Shown here piece by piece: positions 22,901 to 35,157 of a DNA stretch of 64,000 bases (its first letter is position 1; every line of letters starts with the position of its first letter). The notes below the pieces were generated by a model. The model was not told the DNA's origin, did no database searches, and worked only from the letters and a program-made list of their open reading frames with translations. Position numbers and translations under genes: made by a program. The DNA is taken from NCBI GenBank assembly GCA_015680685.1, contig MNCI01000920.1, forward strand, positions 268,266 through 332,265, in the 5' to 3' direction. Origin of the DNA: Gnetum montanum (taxonomy: Eukaryota; Streptophyta; Gnetopsida; Gnetales; Gnetaceae).

Positions 22901-23744
22901 TGGGGGGCTCCAAAGATGAGACCATGTTAGAAAAGGATTCATAACTAGTTAAGACCTATGATGTCATAACCTAAAAATTTTCATAAGTTTAATTATTTAA
23001 TTTAATGCTTGTGTTTGATTCTTCAATGCTATTTGATGATTTTCAATAGATTAGTTATAATTTTATTGACTCAGTCATAGGATTATATGATTGTAGTTAT
23101 TATTATTGTTGTTGTTGTTATTGTTATTATCCTACTTAAGTAAATACAATGTGCTTAGTAGAGTATTTTATTAAAGTTTTATATCCTTTATTTAAGTACT
23201 ATTAGAGCTTAGTCATAGATCTTCTACATATATTATGCTTAAATGTTAAAATTCAATTAGCCTTGGAAATTGTTTCCTTTTTATCATTTATCATGTCTTT
23301 ATAAGTATTTTGTTATGAATATTTTATTCTTTATGCATATTCAACTATGCAGTTTTATTCTTTATTATGCACATTTATATATGCATATTTGATTATTTAT
23401 TATGCATATATGATTATATAATAATGGTCATGAAGCATTTTGGAATCTAGCCCTACTCAATCCATGCTCTCTATCATTTTCGTTATTAAACTTGAGCTCA
23501 AAAGTTATTTGTAATTATAATAAAATATCACATGAAATATCTTTTTTAAAGAAGTACCTTAGGATGATATATTTTCTAGAATCTAACTTTAACGATGTGT
23601 CTAGGATGTTTAAACATGGTGGTTTTGATCCTTGGTTCACTAGAATCGGAGTTATAGTTATCAAGATATCACATGTTTAGTTTGCTAGAAATCCTGCAAA
23701 AGTTTTGGCATTTGAAGTGTGAAACTATAATAAGTAATGATCAA
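22901..23744. other. AT-rich DNA without a gene
   Basis: No frame or element was recognised. Short TTG/TTA runs occur near 23100-23140. Confidence 0.5.
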
Positions 23745-24314
23745 ATAGGAACCTTGTACACTTTTTGGAAATTTCAACCATGTACTTATTTTTGTGAATA
23801 AATAATAAAGTATGATAGATATGAAATTATTGTATGTACCATTTGGATTATGACATTGCAAGGACCATTTTTCATTTTGGTGCATGGTATATGTTTAGGA
23901 AAAATAATATTATTTTATTATACATCAATATTTTGTTAATTATTATTGATTTTAGTAAACTTCAAATGTGAATATCTTTATTTCTAGATGTTTGATTAAG
24001 GTAAGATTAGTTTCATTAGAACCAGTACTTCGTATATTTTTTAATAGTATAACTAGTTAAAATTTTTCAACTTCTACATTTTTGTGGTTATTTAAATTTT
24101 TCTTTAAATTAATTTTATTTAATTATTTATGCAAGTAAGAAATTTTGTTACGCTATGTCTTTCTATTGTATTTATGCTTCTAATTGATAATTTTTATTAA
24201 TCTTGATACTTCTTTTCCAATTATTAAGTTAATATTAAATCTAGATTCTTGGGTTTCGTAACATTTCTATTAGTTATTTATAAGATTTTATAGATAATTA
24301 ATAGGGATGTTTCA
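23745..24314 (+). repeat. Dispersed repeat R1, copy b
   Basis: Second copy of the repeat at 1488-2061, same strand, about 22.2 kb away, ending in CA. Confidence 0.75.
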
Positions 24315-24566
24315 TATGATTAGTCATTTTGAAAACTTATAGAAACTACTTCTCTTATATCTTAGATACATTTCAAGATATAATTAGAACTTTATAACTC
24401 AAAATTACCCATGAAAATTGAACCCATGACTTAAAAGTTTTAAATCAAGAGTCATATCTCTAGGTTAATACCTTATTGTTAGAAATTCCTAATTTGAGTA
24501 TATTTATTATGGGTAAATATTATTAATTTTTTTTTGAATTTTAATAAACACACAAAAATACACTTT

Positions 24567-24746
24567 CCACCCACCCAAAAAAATAATGAGGTGTTAGCCT
24601 AAGGGTACTAATCTTAGCTTGGTAATCCTAAGTCATAAGTTCAATTCTACTAGGTAGAACTAAGTTATAAACTTCTATAAATCTTAGGATGTACCTATGT
24701 TTTAATTATTTCAAGTTCCAATGCCCTCTTCACCCCACCCAAAAAA
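24567..24746 (+). mobile_element. Possible tRNA-derived SINE with flanking duplication
   Basis: A 147-bp core (24584-24730) has an RNA polymerase III A-box-like TTAGCCTAAGGG (24594-24605) and a B-box-like GTTCAATTC (24639-24647), about 33 bp apart. The core is flanked by near-identical C/A-rich repeats, CCACCCACCCAAAAAAA at 24567 and CACCCCACCCAAAAAA at 24731, which look like a target-site duplication. It is degenerate, and the family is not identified. Confidence 0.5.
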
Positions 24747-25366
24747 TGTCATTATAGACAAAGCATATTTTTGAGCTTTGTTTCTCTATATTGTAACCTT
24801 TTAATGTAATCTTTTAAAATATTACTTATATGATTTGGACTATTAGCTTCCATTCACATTGCTACGAATAATACCCATGGAATCACACTACTGTGGTAGC
24901 TCCATCTTATAATTACCAACATATCTATGATCCTCATATCCTCAATGAAATTGCAAACATTGATCAACCCCTCCAAAGAAAAATCATAAACTGATCCACA
25001 TTAGTTCATGGGTTCATTCTTATCATGACCATCTTAACCATGCTTATGTGTGTTCCTAGGTTCCACCCCAACCTACCAGGTACATAGGTGTGGAACTCAA
25101 AGACATATGTTTATTTAAGATAATTTTTTTATGTGTTAACCAACCTAGGTGGAATAGTGGTTGCACTTGCAATAATAAGTGTTCAGTTTCTTTCTTTTAC
25201 AAATTTTATATTTATTATCATGTATACTTAGAATTTTTTCATCACATGCTCTTAATAGAGCATACCATATGGCCATGTATGTATGCCATGCATACTCACA
25301 TCTACCATGCATCCATCACATATCATATGTGGATTAGTATATGGTTTGTCCCCCTCCAAACATAAG

Positions 25367-26287
25367 GCCTTTGATAAATTCTATAAGAAATTAGGAATAA
25401 AGGAAACTGAAAAATCTATTTAAAAATTTCCAAAAATAAGAAATAAGAAATGTAAGAACATTAATCATGTCAAATGTATCAAGGAGGTAGATGAAAGGAT
25501 TTTGGTAAAAAATAATGAAAAATTAGATAGCTAGAAAAATTATTTTCAAGAATTGTCAAATGAAGAATTCCCAAGATGAAAAAAATTAGAGTTGTTTAGT
25601 GAATTTTCCTTCTGAGAGATAAAGAAAGCCTTATCAAAGATGAAACATGAAAAAGCTATTGTACCAAATAACATTCCTATTGAATCTTGAAAAGCACTAT
25701 GAGATATAGGAGTTTCATGATTAACATAATTATTTAACAAAATTTTGAAGGATGGAGAAATGCCTAAAAATTAGAGAAAAAGCATTGTTGTTTCCATTTA
25801 TAAAAATAAATGAGTGCACAAAATGGTGTAAAATATAGAGGGATTAAACTAATGTGCTATACTATGAAGGTTTTAGAGAGTTTTATAGAGTAGAACCTGA
25901 TACTTGAATCAACAATATTTAAAATTTCATTGCAATTTATTCTAAGGAGATCTCATATAGGAGCTATTTTCTTATGGAAGACAAGCATCCCTAATATGGA
26001 TATGAGAAATTGGCTAGGTATATTATTTGGTGAATCTTATGGAGGAAAAACATCCCTAATAAATATATTAAAGTAATTCAAGACATGTTTAAAAGGGCTA
26101 CCACTAAAATTAAAGCAACTTGCAAAATCACATATAATTTTATAGCCATAATAAGTCTACATTAAGGATATATATTTACCTTGTACTTGTTTATCATTAT
26201 TATAAATGAATGAAAAAATTAAATACAAGATGAAATCCCTTAGTGTATTCTATATTTAAATGATATTATGAATATGAATATAGCTCC
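25367..26287 (+). pseudogene. RTE-clade LINE reverse transcriptase, first part
   Basis: One frame with stops reads AFDKFYKKLGIKETEKSI, then HVKCIKEVDERILV and NYFQELSNEE. It continues with EIKKALSKMKHEKAIVPNNI (the RTE 'EVKxALxxMKxGKAxGPDxIP' block), then LFNKILKDGEMPKN*RKS and SIYKNK. Near the end it has IQDMFKRATTKIK and an LHQG-like region. Trp codons of the family have become TGA or TAG. The endonuclease N terminus is missing. The copy stops at 26287 in the middle of the palm domain because RE-3 is inserted there. It resumes at 34739. Confidence 0.85.
26283..26287. other. RE-3 target-site duplication, left
   Basis: GCTCC, compared with GCTTC at 34734-34738 (4 of 5 match), both within the RTE LINE. 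Confidence 0.7.
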
Positions 26288-27159
26288 TGATGAGTGGCTA
26301 TGTAGCCCTACATCCAACCATATGAATCACAAGAGTTCACAAATGATAGGATCAAATTACATCAATGGGACTAGTTGTGCATCTAAATTTTTATGCTCTG
26401 ATTGCAATTCATTGTCTTCCAACTTGAACTAGTGGTAGCTTCATCATGTATGATTTAGATTAAAGTGAGGCATACCATGATGTTGTCTAACCTTATGCTG
26501 CTCCTAATGACAATAAAAAGATAAATTAATTAGGTTAATGAACAATGGAAAATAGGATCTAAACTAGCCTATGTGTAATGAGTATCCATCCCCAATCATC
26601 TATACATTCCTTGGACTTCATATAAATACCACTGGGATTGCCAAGCACACATCATTGGGTTTGCCAAACAATACACTACTGGATTACCAAGTACTTACAC
26701 TTAAGCTCTTGTGATTAAGTTGTACTCATTCTGCTTAATGAAAAGAATAGTAAATAACAATAAATGGAAACATTAACTAAAGTAAATAGTACATAATTAA
26801 AAAATAAATAATTAAAGCAATAATAAATCTAATTGAATGTTGCAATGATGGAAGTAATCTTGATCTTTATTTCTAGTCATGTAACGTGTTCAAGTACATC
26901 ACACTCAAACAAAGGTGTTGTACAATTACAAACATCACAATGTGGGCATGCACTAGGAATAATAGGACTGAAAATCAACAATCTATGAAGAAGCTAATTG
27001 AAAACTAAAACTAAACTATTTTTGCTATATCTCAATCATGCACCTAAGTGTTGTATTTATAGGCTCGCATGGAAGAGGTGATATTGGATATTTGACATTG
27101 TTTCTTGGGATCCACTATTAGGTATTTGATATTAAGGCTAACATAATAATGACTCATCA
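26288..27159 (-). repeat. RE-3 3' LTR (left)
   Basis: TGATGAG to CTCATCA, 872 bp, alignable throughout with 33841-34733. The minus-strand TATA box is at 27054-27061, with GATAT-type palindromic repeats upstream of it (27075-27145 on the + strand). Confidence 0.92.
27054..27061 (-). promoter_or_regulatory. TATA box of the RE-3 3' LTR
   Basis: TATAAATA on the minus strand, preceded by GCC and followed by CAACACTTA; the same context occurs in the other LTR at 34600-34607. Confidence 0.6.
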
Positions 27160-27172
27160 TACCCCCACGATT
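27160..27172 (-). other. RE-3 polypurine tract
   Basis: Minus strand AATCGTGGGGGTA directly precedes the 3' LTR; compare CATGGGGGTA in the other family members. Confidence 0.85.
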
Positions 27173-27350
27173 AAATGAAAACTCATCCTTGAGTTAAAAA
27201 AAATGAGGAACAAGTTTTTTTTTTTTACAAGATGTTAGGAAGGTATGGAATTGTTAACTAACTTAGACAAACAAAAAAATGGACCCTTACATGCCACAGT
27301 GGTGCTTTACAAAAATGTAGACACAACATTACAAGACAAAATTGAGAAAC

Positions 27351-29989
27351 TCATGTAGTGCCTGAAGGTGGTGGCTCCTCCAATATTTGCTTTCCATTAT
27401 CGCCAAGCTTCTGAAATTTGTAGTAGTTGAGGAGCACCTACAACTTCTCTTCTTCCGTTCTTGGATCCTATACTATCCAAGCAACTGAACTGATGTGTAT
27501 TGGTGCTGATACATCACAAGGGAATGATAGCTACAAGAACATTTTTTTGGCCTTCATGTACTAGACCAGAAACTATTGTTGCTCTTCTTTGAATGTTGTG
27601 GCCTTTTCTTTGAATTCATGATAATCTATGAGTCTCTTGGCTAGGTCTGTAGCAACATTCTTTTGTCCATGGTAGCAGGCTTTATCCATCTCAAGTTCTA
27701 ATTTTTCTATATGAAGCTTTTGCAAAGCAAATTTTCTATCTATAAACTATTTCTCATATAGAACATAGGTGGTTGCTATCTATTTTTTTTGCTCACTTTT
27801 AGACCAACCTACTGTTAACATGGCAAGGTTGGCATATCTAAGGTTGGTTGATCTCATGTATTCCTTCAAATCTTTGATTTACAGGTCTTTATTTTTTACT
27901 TTTGCTTGATGGACCAATGTGTAGCTATCTAGAATTAGATTCCACTTAGGATTTTTTGTTGACATGGACCCAATGGGAGCTTTGGCCATCTAAATTTCTT
28001 TTTTATTTATTTGCTTGTACATGTCTACCTAGTTGTAGAAGTGCTCTTTCAACTTCTCATGTTTCTTGGCCTCATTCTACCACACACTTATTTCAATTGT
28101 AGACTTCTATTGGATGGCACAAACCTCCTCCATTGAGAGGGTTGATAGTTTGTTGATATCTTGGTTGACTCTCATTAGTTGTTCTCTTAACTAATGGATA
28201 CTTTCTTCTTGAACATTTTTTTTGTTTTTCAATAGTGGTCAATCATGAGTTCTCTATAGTGAGCTATTTATTCTCTTCCTACATTGTGGTCAATGCCTTT
28301 TTATAATCATAAGACTATGCATTAGCAACAAAGTCATTTCAAATCGCCTTCTTTTCTTGCTCTACAACATTATCCTCCTTGGTCAACTTGATTAGTTGCT
28401 CCATTCTAAATTCCTCTAGCTAGTTAGGCAAAATAAATCAAGTAGGATCCCATCATTCAGCTCTCAGGGTGATTAGCTCTTATTGCAAACATTGCACCTC
28501 TACATCCGCATGTTCCACCTTAACTTCAACCATGACTAGCTTTTTCTTGGTGGTGATGAGGTTTGATTGGGCTGAAATGAAATCACTAGGAATGTCAAAC
28601 AAGGTGGTTATTACTTGTTGTATCTATAGTAGTTGATCTAATACATCCTCTTGTACCATATAATTCATTGAAGTTCTAGTGAGCATTTGTGCATCTCTGG
28701 TCCTAGTTAGATCTACTAGGGGCACAATAGGCACATTGAATCATTCCTTGTTATGATCCATTATTACTTCTGCTACACTTGCCACATCTTGATGATGCAT
28801 TACCACTACTATGGCACCTTCTTCCATTTCAAGAATTACTTGGAAGGATGTGGCATTACCAAAGATTTGTCTGGACCACTAGGATTCTCCTCTTGATTGC
28901 AATGATATCTATCCCCTTGTTGGATCTATTGAGAAGATGGGTTGCATAATGTCATTGATTACTCTAAAGAGGCTAGATTCCTCTTTGCTTCCCCAACTCA
29001 ATGTTTCAGCAATTTTCTACAAATAGCTCATTGTCATCTTGTAATCTTGTGGTGGCAGAGTTGGAACTTGCAGCTCATGATGCTATTCAGACTCTTTTTT
29101 AGCTTCTTCCTCTAGTTCTACTTCCTTTTCTGGTTCTTGCTCCTCACCAAGGTCTTTCCTTGGTGCCACTAGTTTAAGCAACTATATAAAGGAATCATTC
29201 TAGGTGTTTCTAGGATGTCATTTGTGTACCCTAGGATTTCAGCATGCTTGCATAGCTTCTAGATTAGGAAAGGGAATGGAAGTGTGAGCTTTCTTCCCTT
29301 CTTCTCTTGAAACCACCTTTGAATTTATATGCAATATAACCAAGGACGGTTGGATATGTATTTTCTCATTAGGATGGGACTTCCCTTGGTTGAATAGGTT
29401 GAAATTATATTAAGCCATTTGTTTGGGAAGAGATGATATGTGCCTATCTTGAAGTATGTCCTCTCTTCCAAAGTCCATTCATTGTATGTTTTATCATCCT
29501 TGCCATATGTCCACCTTAGTCACAACTTTCTAGTGTTAAGGTTAGAGCTTGTAAAAAGATGGGCTAACTTAGCCCCTTCATTTAGGAGATTTAGAGAACT
29601 ACGATCACTTTGATTGAGAATGAAACATCAACTCTGTAGATGTTGACAGTGGTGCCTTCATCTTTGTTCTGCTAGAATTGATATGTTTCACCCAGATACC
29701 ATTCATTGCTATCTAAAAGAATAGGCCACAATAGTGATGCCTGAAGTTGTGTCTGAATTGCTTCTAGAGAAAACTCCATAAATGGACCAAAGTTCATCTC
29801 CATGATGACCATGGTCAACATGGATTTTTCTTGAATTGCTTCAAGGCATTCTGCAGACAATGTGAGACATTGTCCCTACATAGGATCTTGGGGGTTTTAT
29901 GGCCTCTTCTTAGACCAACTACCTAGTAATAGGAGCCTCTTGATGAATGATAAAAGATTAGGCCTCCTACTCTCGGGTAAGTTATCCAT
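27351..29989 (-). pseudogene. RE-3 ORF3, unknown protein
   Basis: The region is about 880 codons from an ATG at 29989 (MDNLPESRRPN) to a TGA at 27351, with internal stops. The N-terminal block has LSAECLEAI, then NFGPFMEFSLEAIQTQLQAS and EWYLGETYQF. It matches RE-4 (FGSFLEHASLEV, EWYMREIYVF at 59390-59579). The next block, ERTYFKIGTYHLFPNKWL (about 29430-29490), matches RE-5 (ERIYFKIGMYHLFPTKGL). Further on is a Glu/Lys/Leu-rich region resembling coiled coil, with EEFRMEQLIKLTKEDN matching RE-5 (DSFKTEQLTKLLTENK). The C terminus EEPPPSGTT matches RE-5 EEPLPLGTT. I do not recognise the family. It sits where Athila elements may carry an env-like gene, but I see no signal peptide or membrane segment. 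Confidence 0.75.
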
Positions 29990-31699
29990 AGCTCTAAGGT
30001 AAGTAGGAAGTTAGTTTTAGGCACTAGAAGTGTTAGAAGATGGAGTCATTAACATTAAAATCTTTGGAAGATACAAGAAAAGGCATGTTAAACTAATGTT
30101 GTTGAATGAATTAATTACATGATAAGGGAAAGCATGAAATTTAACAAAGAATTGCTTGGAAGGTTGAGAATGATGTTGTTGTATAAAAAAAGTACAATTA
30201 ACAAAAGTTACACAAGTGGGTTCTCCCCAAAGTAGGCTCCAGCTGATGATGCCCTTGTATAACCACACCTAAAAATGTCCATAGGAACTAAAGGTGTTGA
30301 ATGCACTGCATACCTATGCAACAAAACACACATGTGAAAACCACCAATTTGATATAATAACTCTGTTTTACACAAAACCATAAGTTAGAATCATAAAAAT
30401 AGCAAAATGAGATGGACTATAGAAATTACTATAGAAATTCAGATGTGACGTGTCTCACCCAAGAAATAATAAATCCTTGTGTGTTATTAATGGTTAAATA
30501 ATAATGAGCCCTTCTTTCCAAGATTCAAACCAAGTTCAAACAACATGTTAGTAACATCACATCATGTCATCACTTCGGTTAACAACTATAAGACTATCAT
30601 AGTTGCAAAGAGTAACAACACTTGGTGTTTTGTTCAAAGGAGGATCTTATATATGGCATATATGTTTTTTTCTTGGGTTTTGAGAAGCTGCCAAACTTTA
30701 GGCATGGGTACATGTCTTTTTAGTGGCACCCAAAAGAATTATTTAGTATCTTTTTATGGTACTCTTACTCCCATTTTTTTTAGATCTACAAGGATATAAT
30801 TACAACCTCAGCAACATGATAGAACATACAAAAGTGGGCAAAGATAATCCACCAATCCCCTTGATGTCACACCTTTTACATTCCCCCTTGGTTCTACACT
30901 CTTCTACTGAGAGACAATGATTATGAATTTATTTTTAGGTTAGATGATGAAAAGAATATCATTATGACTAGGGTAAGGACCTCTTAGTAATGGAATGAGT
31001 GGATGGATGATGTGGTCTTACTATCCAATTATCAATCCCTTATGACTTCACAACATAGAGAAAACCTCACCTCAATGAGCTACATGATCATTTTATTCAC
31101 AAATGAGATTACAATAATAGAGGAAATAAAAATAATAAATTGAAAAAATTGAAAGGAATAGAAAAAATTGTATCAAGAAATAAGAAAATAACAAAAAAAT
31201 TGTAGAAAAGAAAGATGAAAAAAACTTATGAATCTTAAAGATTAGAATGGGGGGTGTCCCCCATGACTAAACATTTGGCTATGATAATGATTAATAAGTA
31301 GATAGATAGGATCCATGCATGTATAAAAAATTAGTAACCATTCATTCCCTAGCCACTAGGTGTCTTTCGATGTTGCAGTGGCTAGGTAGACAAATTGTTG
31401 GTCACACACTTGATTGTTAAATGTATGGTGGGTTAGGATATGTTGTCAATGTGATGGATGTCTAGCCCATGATTGCGCCCTTGATCATGATATGGTAGGC
31501 ATGGATTTATTTGTCTCCCCATGCTTGAGGATTCATTTCTTGGGTTTGGAATTGGAGTAATGATGGATGGTGGCCCCTATGTATGATCAGAGGATGATGG
31601 TGGTAAAAAGGAAGGCATTGCACTAGATTTCCATTGTGCTGGTTCAAATGATGTGGTAGGTCCATGAGTGTTTTGCTTCTACCTATGACATTTCATAAA
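29990..31699 (-). other. RE-3 noncoding module
   Basis: It aligns in patches with RE-5 41500-42890, for example a TGACATCAAGGGGA block (about 30850-30870 here) and a CCCATGCCTAAAG block (about 30700). No gene is seen. It corresponds to the post-integrase noncoding region of RE-2 and RE-4. Confidence 0.65.
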
Positions 31700-33715
31700 G
31701 AAGGTATGTATTCAAGTTTATTGTGGGGACCTACTAGTATTAGCAGTTCTATGCACATTCATGGCACGAGTGGAATTTTTTTTGGATACTATGGTGCCAA
31801 GCCTTCCTATGTCACTAGCAATGATGTATGATGAGGTGGAGTATGAGAATATCAAGGATAAGATGGATGGTAAGAGGCATGAGGTGGTGATCCCTTCAAG
31901 GATGTCATGGGTTGATGGTACTCAAGAGAGTGATAGTGGTGATTTGAAGTAGAGGACATAGAACTAGTTGGGGAAACAAGGTGTTGAACATAATATTCAT
32001 GTAATTTTAGTGGATAGGAAGGATAGGGATGATTTGGTGGTGGCCTCCCCCATGACTTTTTTTGTCTCCACTGCAATTTATGATAGTGTTGAGGCTAGTG
32101 ATAAGTCCTCCTAGGATAGTATGGTTGGTTGTGGGGTTGTCCATAATTATTGTTTTGGAAAGGAAATCTCCTAGGCATGTGCTTCTGCATAGACTTTGGG
32201 TTTAATGCACCTACCCAATGCTCATGTAGATGCAACAAGACTAGACAATGTCCCTTTGGATGGTCATATATGTAGATGTCACATCCATTATCTTCATTTG
32301 TGGTTGAGTCTATAGCCTCACTTTCTTCAACTATTTTCTTGTCTATCAAAAAGTATTCCTAGTTTTTTCTTGTTTCTATATCCTTTTTTTATTATGATTG
32401 CCTAGTTTGTGTTGCATGATCTTCTCCTTGATTGTCTCAACAAGAGTTGTAACATTTTCATATATCCATCCTAACAACCTATTAAACTTTGCTTCAAGTT
32501 CATCAATAGACTTCTATATTAGCAAGGTTTGTTGTAGGATCACCTTATCAAGAGTGGTCTCTTTCTCCTTAACATAGATATGGAGCTTCTTTTATTGAAG
32601 AGTTGGATCCCACTAATATTTCTTGACATTCTCCCATTTGCATATCTCTCCTTCTTCTTTTTCCACATGCTCAATTAGCTCTCATATAATTGACTTGTGG
32701 CATACATCCCAAGGGTCTCGCTTGTTTCATTATGAAGCCCATCTATGATGTGGAAGAGTTGCCTTTCCTTGGAGAAACCATGGCCTAGGCATATATTTAG
32801 TAGAGAATAATATCTATCTAAGGCCATCTCCAAGGGTTCATGTTGTCCTTGTCTCCATCATTATATCTATCTTTTTAGGTTGGACATCCTTACATAGGTT
32901 TGGTATTTCTTGTTGAAGAGTTCTAGCATTATGGACCATCATTGGATTGAATTTGGTTTCAATAATCTATACCACACTTCAGCTCTATCAACTAGTGTTC
33001 TAGAAAAGAGCTAAAGATTTTTCCACCCAATTTCAATGTTGTAAAAAGCACAAGTATCATGGAAGGCTTGTAAATGATGTTGCAGATCTAAATCATAGCC
33101 TCCTACAAATTTAGGAATATTATTCATATCAAGCCTAGGAAGGAAAGTCTCTTTGCAATGCCTACGAGATATCTTAATTGCCTTTGTTATCTACATTAGG
33201 CTCTTAGTGGCCAACAAGGGTTCATCATTATTAGATAGGTTGTGAGGGAAATTCCTATTTGGTTGATGGTGATGATTTTTTGTATGTTCATGTTGATGAC
33301 CATGAGTGTTCCTGTGGTTTTGATTTTTGTTTCTATTCCAACCCTCTAGTGGAGGTTTATCTTCATACCTATGTTCATCTTCATCATAACTAGATGTTGA
33401 AAGGGAAGAGGAAGATGAGGAACTAGAAGGATTGCCATGGATTCTATGGTATTCCCCAAGGTCCCTTGATATATAATTTCTAGATTTCGAGGAGGTCCTA
33501 GGCCTTGAGGCCTCCTCTAATTCAGGACTTCATCTTCTTCAAGGTTATTTGCCTTAGGTGAATGTAGTCTTTGAGTGTTATCAGGGTGTTCATGAACATA
33601 AGAAACCCCTGCATAAGATTGTTTACTCCAATTTTCTTCACCATATATCTCATTAGTTCTCTAATGAATATTTTCATTATACAATGCATTATTGCTTCCT
33701 TGTGAAAGAGACATT
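31700..33715 (-). pseudogene. gag: RE-3 gag
   Basis: The start ATG is at 33715 (MSLSQGSNNA). After a Ser/His-rich linker comes the capsid core RLDMNNIPKFVGGYDLDLQ, then AEVWYRLLKPNSIQ, MLELFNKKYQTYVRMSNLKR and HEPLEMALDRYYSLLN. HIIDGLHNETSETLGMY (about 32710-32770) follows, the Retrotrans_gag pattern. The knuckle reads CDIYIYDHPKGHC (about 32240-32285), with its second Cys now Tyr. A Tyr/Pro/His-rich tail (about 31850-32090) closes it. Several TAG and TGA stops and at least one frame change are present. Closest in layout to the RE-5 gag. Confidence 0.85.
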
Positions 33716-33821
33716 TTTGTTGGCTTATTCTATGTGTGATTTAATATTTTCTAAAGGATATATCATTAATACCTTTACAATTATTGTGTATGATATAACT
33801 AATCTAGATAACTAGCACCAT

Positions 33822-33840
33822 CCCTAGCAATGGCACCAAT
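33822..33840 (-). other. RE-3 primer binding site
   Basis: Minus strand TTGGTGCCATTGCTAGGGA lies directly after the LTR; a mutated tRNA-Asp-type site. Confidence 0.75.
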
Positions 33841-34733
33841 GATGAGTGGCTAGGTACCCCTATGTCCAACCATACGAATCATAAGCGTTCATGCATGATT
33901 TGGTCAAATTTCATGGATGGGACTAGTTTTTCATCTAAATAATTATTCTTTGATCACAATTCACTATCTTTCCACTTCAACTAGTGATAGCTTCGTCATG
34001 TATGGTTTAGTCCAAAGTAAGGCATATGATGATGTCGTCTAACCCTATGCTGCTCCTAATGATGATAAAGAGATAAATTAATTAAGATAATGAATAGTGA
34101 AAAATAGGATCTAAACTAGATTATGTGCAATGACTATCCATCTCCAATTTTTTGTACATGCCCTGGACTTCATATAACTACTACTAGGATTGCCAAGCAT
34201 ATGTCACTGGGTTTGCCAAATGATACACTACTAGGTTACCAAGTACTTAAACATAAATGCTTGTGATTAAGTTGTACTCATTCTTCTTAATGATAGGAAT
34301 AGCAAATAGCAATAAATAAAAATATTAACTAAAAGAAATAGTAAATAATTAAATAATTAAAGTAATAATAAATCTAAGTGAATGCTGTAATGATGGAAGT
34401 AATCTCGATCTTTATTTCTAGTCATGTAATGTGTCCAAGTACGTCACACTCGAACAAAGGTGTTGTATAATTACAAACATCACATTGTGGGCATGCACTA
34501 GGAAATAAAAGGACTAAAAATCAAAAATCTATGAAGAAGCTAATTGAAAATTAAAGCTAAACTATTTTCTCTATATCTCAACCATGCACTTAAGCGTTGT
34601 ATTTATAGGCTAGCATGGGAGAGGTGATATCAGATATCCAACATCATTTCTTGGAACTTGATATTGGGTATCCAATATCGAGGCTCCAATATTAGGTATT
34701 TGATATTGGCGCTAACACAATTATGACTCATTA
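33841..34733 (-). repeat. RE-3 5' LTR (right)
   Basis: TGATGAG to CTCATTA, 893 bp. The minus-strand TATA box is at 34600-34607. Upstream (34620-34720) are several GGATATC/GATATTGG repeats in both orientations. It is slightly longer than its partner because of an extra palindromic unit. Confidence 0.92.
34600..34607 (-). promoter_or_regulatory. TATA box of the RE-3 5' LTR
   Basis: Minus-strand TATAAATA about 125 bp inside the LTR edge, with palindromic repeats between it and the edge. Confidence 0.6.
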
Positions 34734-34738
34734 GCTTC
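34734..34738. other. RE-3 target-site duplication, right
   Basis: GCTTC; partner GCTCC at 26283-26287. Confidence 0.7.
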
Positions 34739-35157
34739 AGAAAATATTGCTTCTAAAATAGAGAAGTAGAAAAAATCTTTAGTATCAAAAGCTCTAAAAA
34801 TTAGTAGAAGTAAGCTAGAATATACAAAATGTAATTTTAATAACATAAACAATGATAATACATAAGTTATAATTCAAGGCAAAAATTTATTTACTACTAA
34901 CAATTCTACTACCTATTATTAGTGCTTCAATTTGATGGTGAAATTAATAAACATATAAGAAATATGATTGATGTAGAATCATTAAAATGAAGATAGAATA
35001 GTAGTGTTTTATGTGATAAAAGAATTGTAATAAAAATAAAGAGAAAATTTTACATGATAGTAATCAAGCTTATTATCTTATATGATGTTAACTATTGGAT
35101 AGTACAATAAAGACATGAACAATAAATCAATGTGGCAAAAATGTAAATGCTTAGATA
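34739..35157 (+). pseudogene. RTE-clade LINE reverse transcriptase, second part
   Basis: It continues the copy at 25367-26287. It reads ALKISRSKLEYTKCNFN (RTE 'GFxISRxKTEYMxCxF'), IRNMIDVESLK*R (the 'xRIxxGWxKWR' block), VLCDKRIVIKIKRKFYM and ILYDVNYWIV, then NVAKM*MLR*R. It then breaks off where LINE ORF1-like sequence begins. Together with the first part it forms one 5'- and 3'-eroded RTE copy split by RE-3. Confidence 0.85.

Larger units (their letters stand above)
26288..34733 (-). mobile_element. RE-3: pol-less Athila-related LTR element with gag and ORF3
   Basis: Two LTRs flank a 6.7-kb interior: 26288-27159, which is the 3' LTR, and 33841-34733, the 5' LTR. The polypurine tract lies beside the left LTR and the primer site beside the right one, so the element reads on the minus strand. 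It carries gag (33715 to about 31700), a conserved noncoding module (about 31700-29990) and ORF3 (29989-27351). No protease, RT or integrase motif is present, so it must depend on enzymes from a relative such as RE-4. It interrupts an RTE LINE. Confidence 0.9.
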
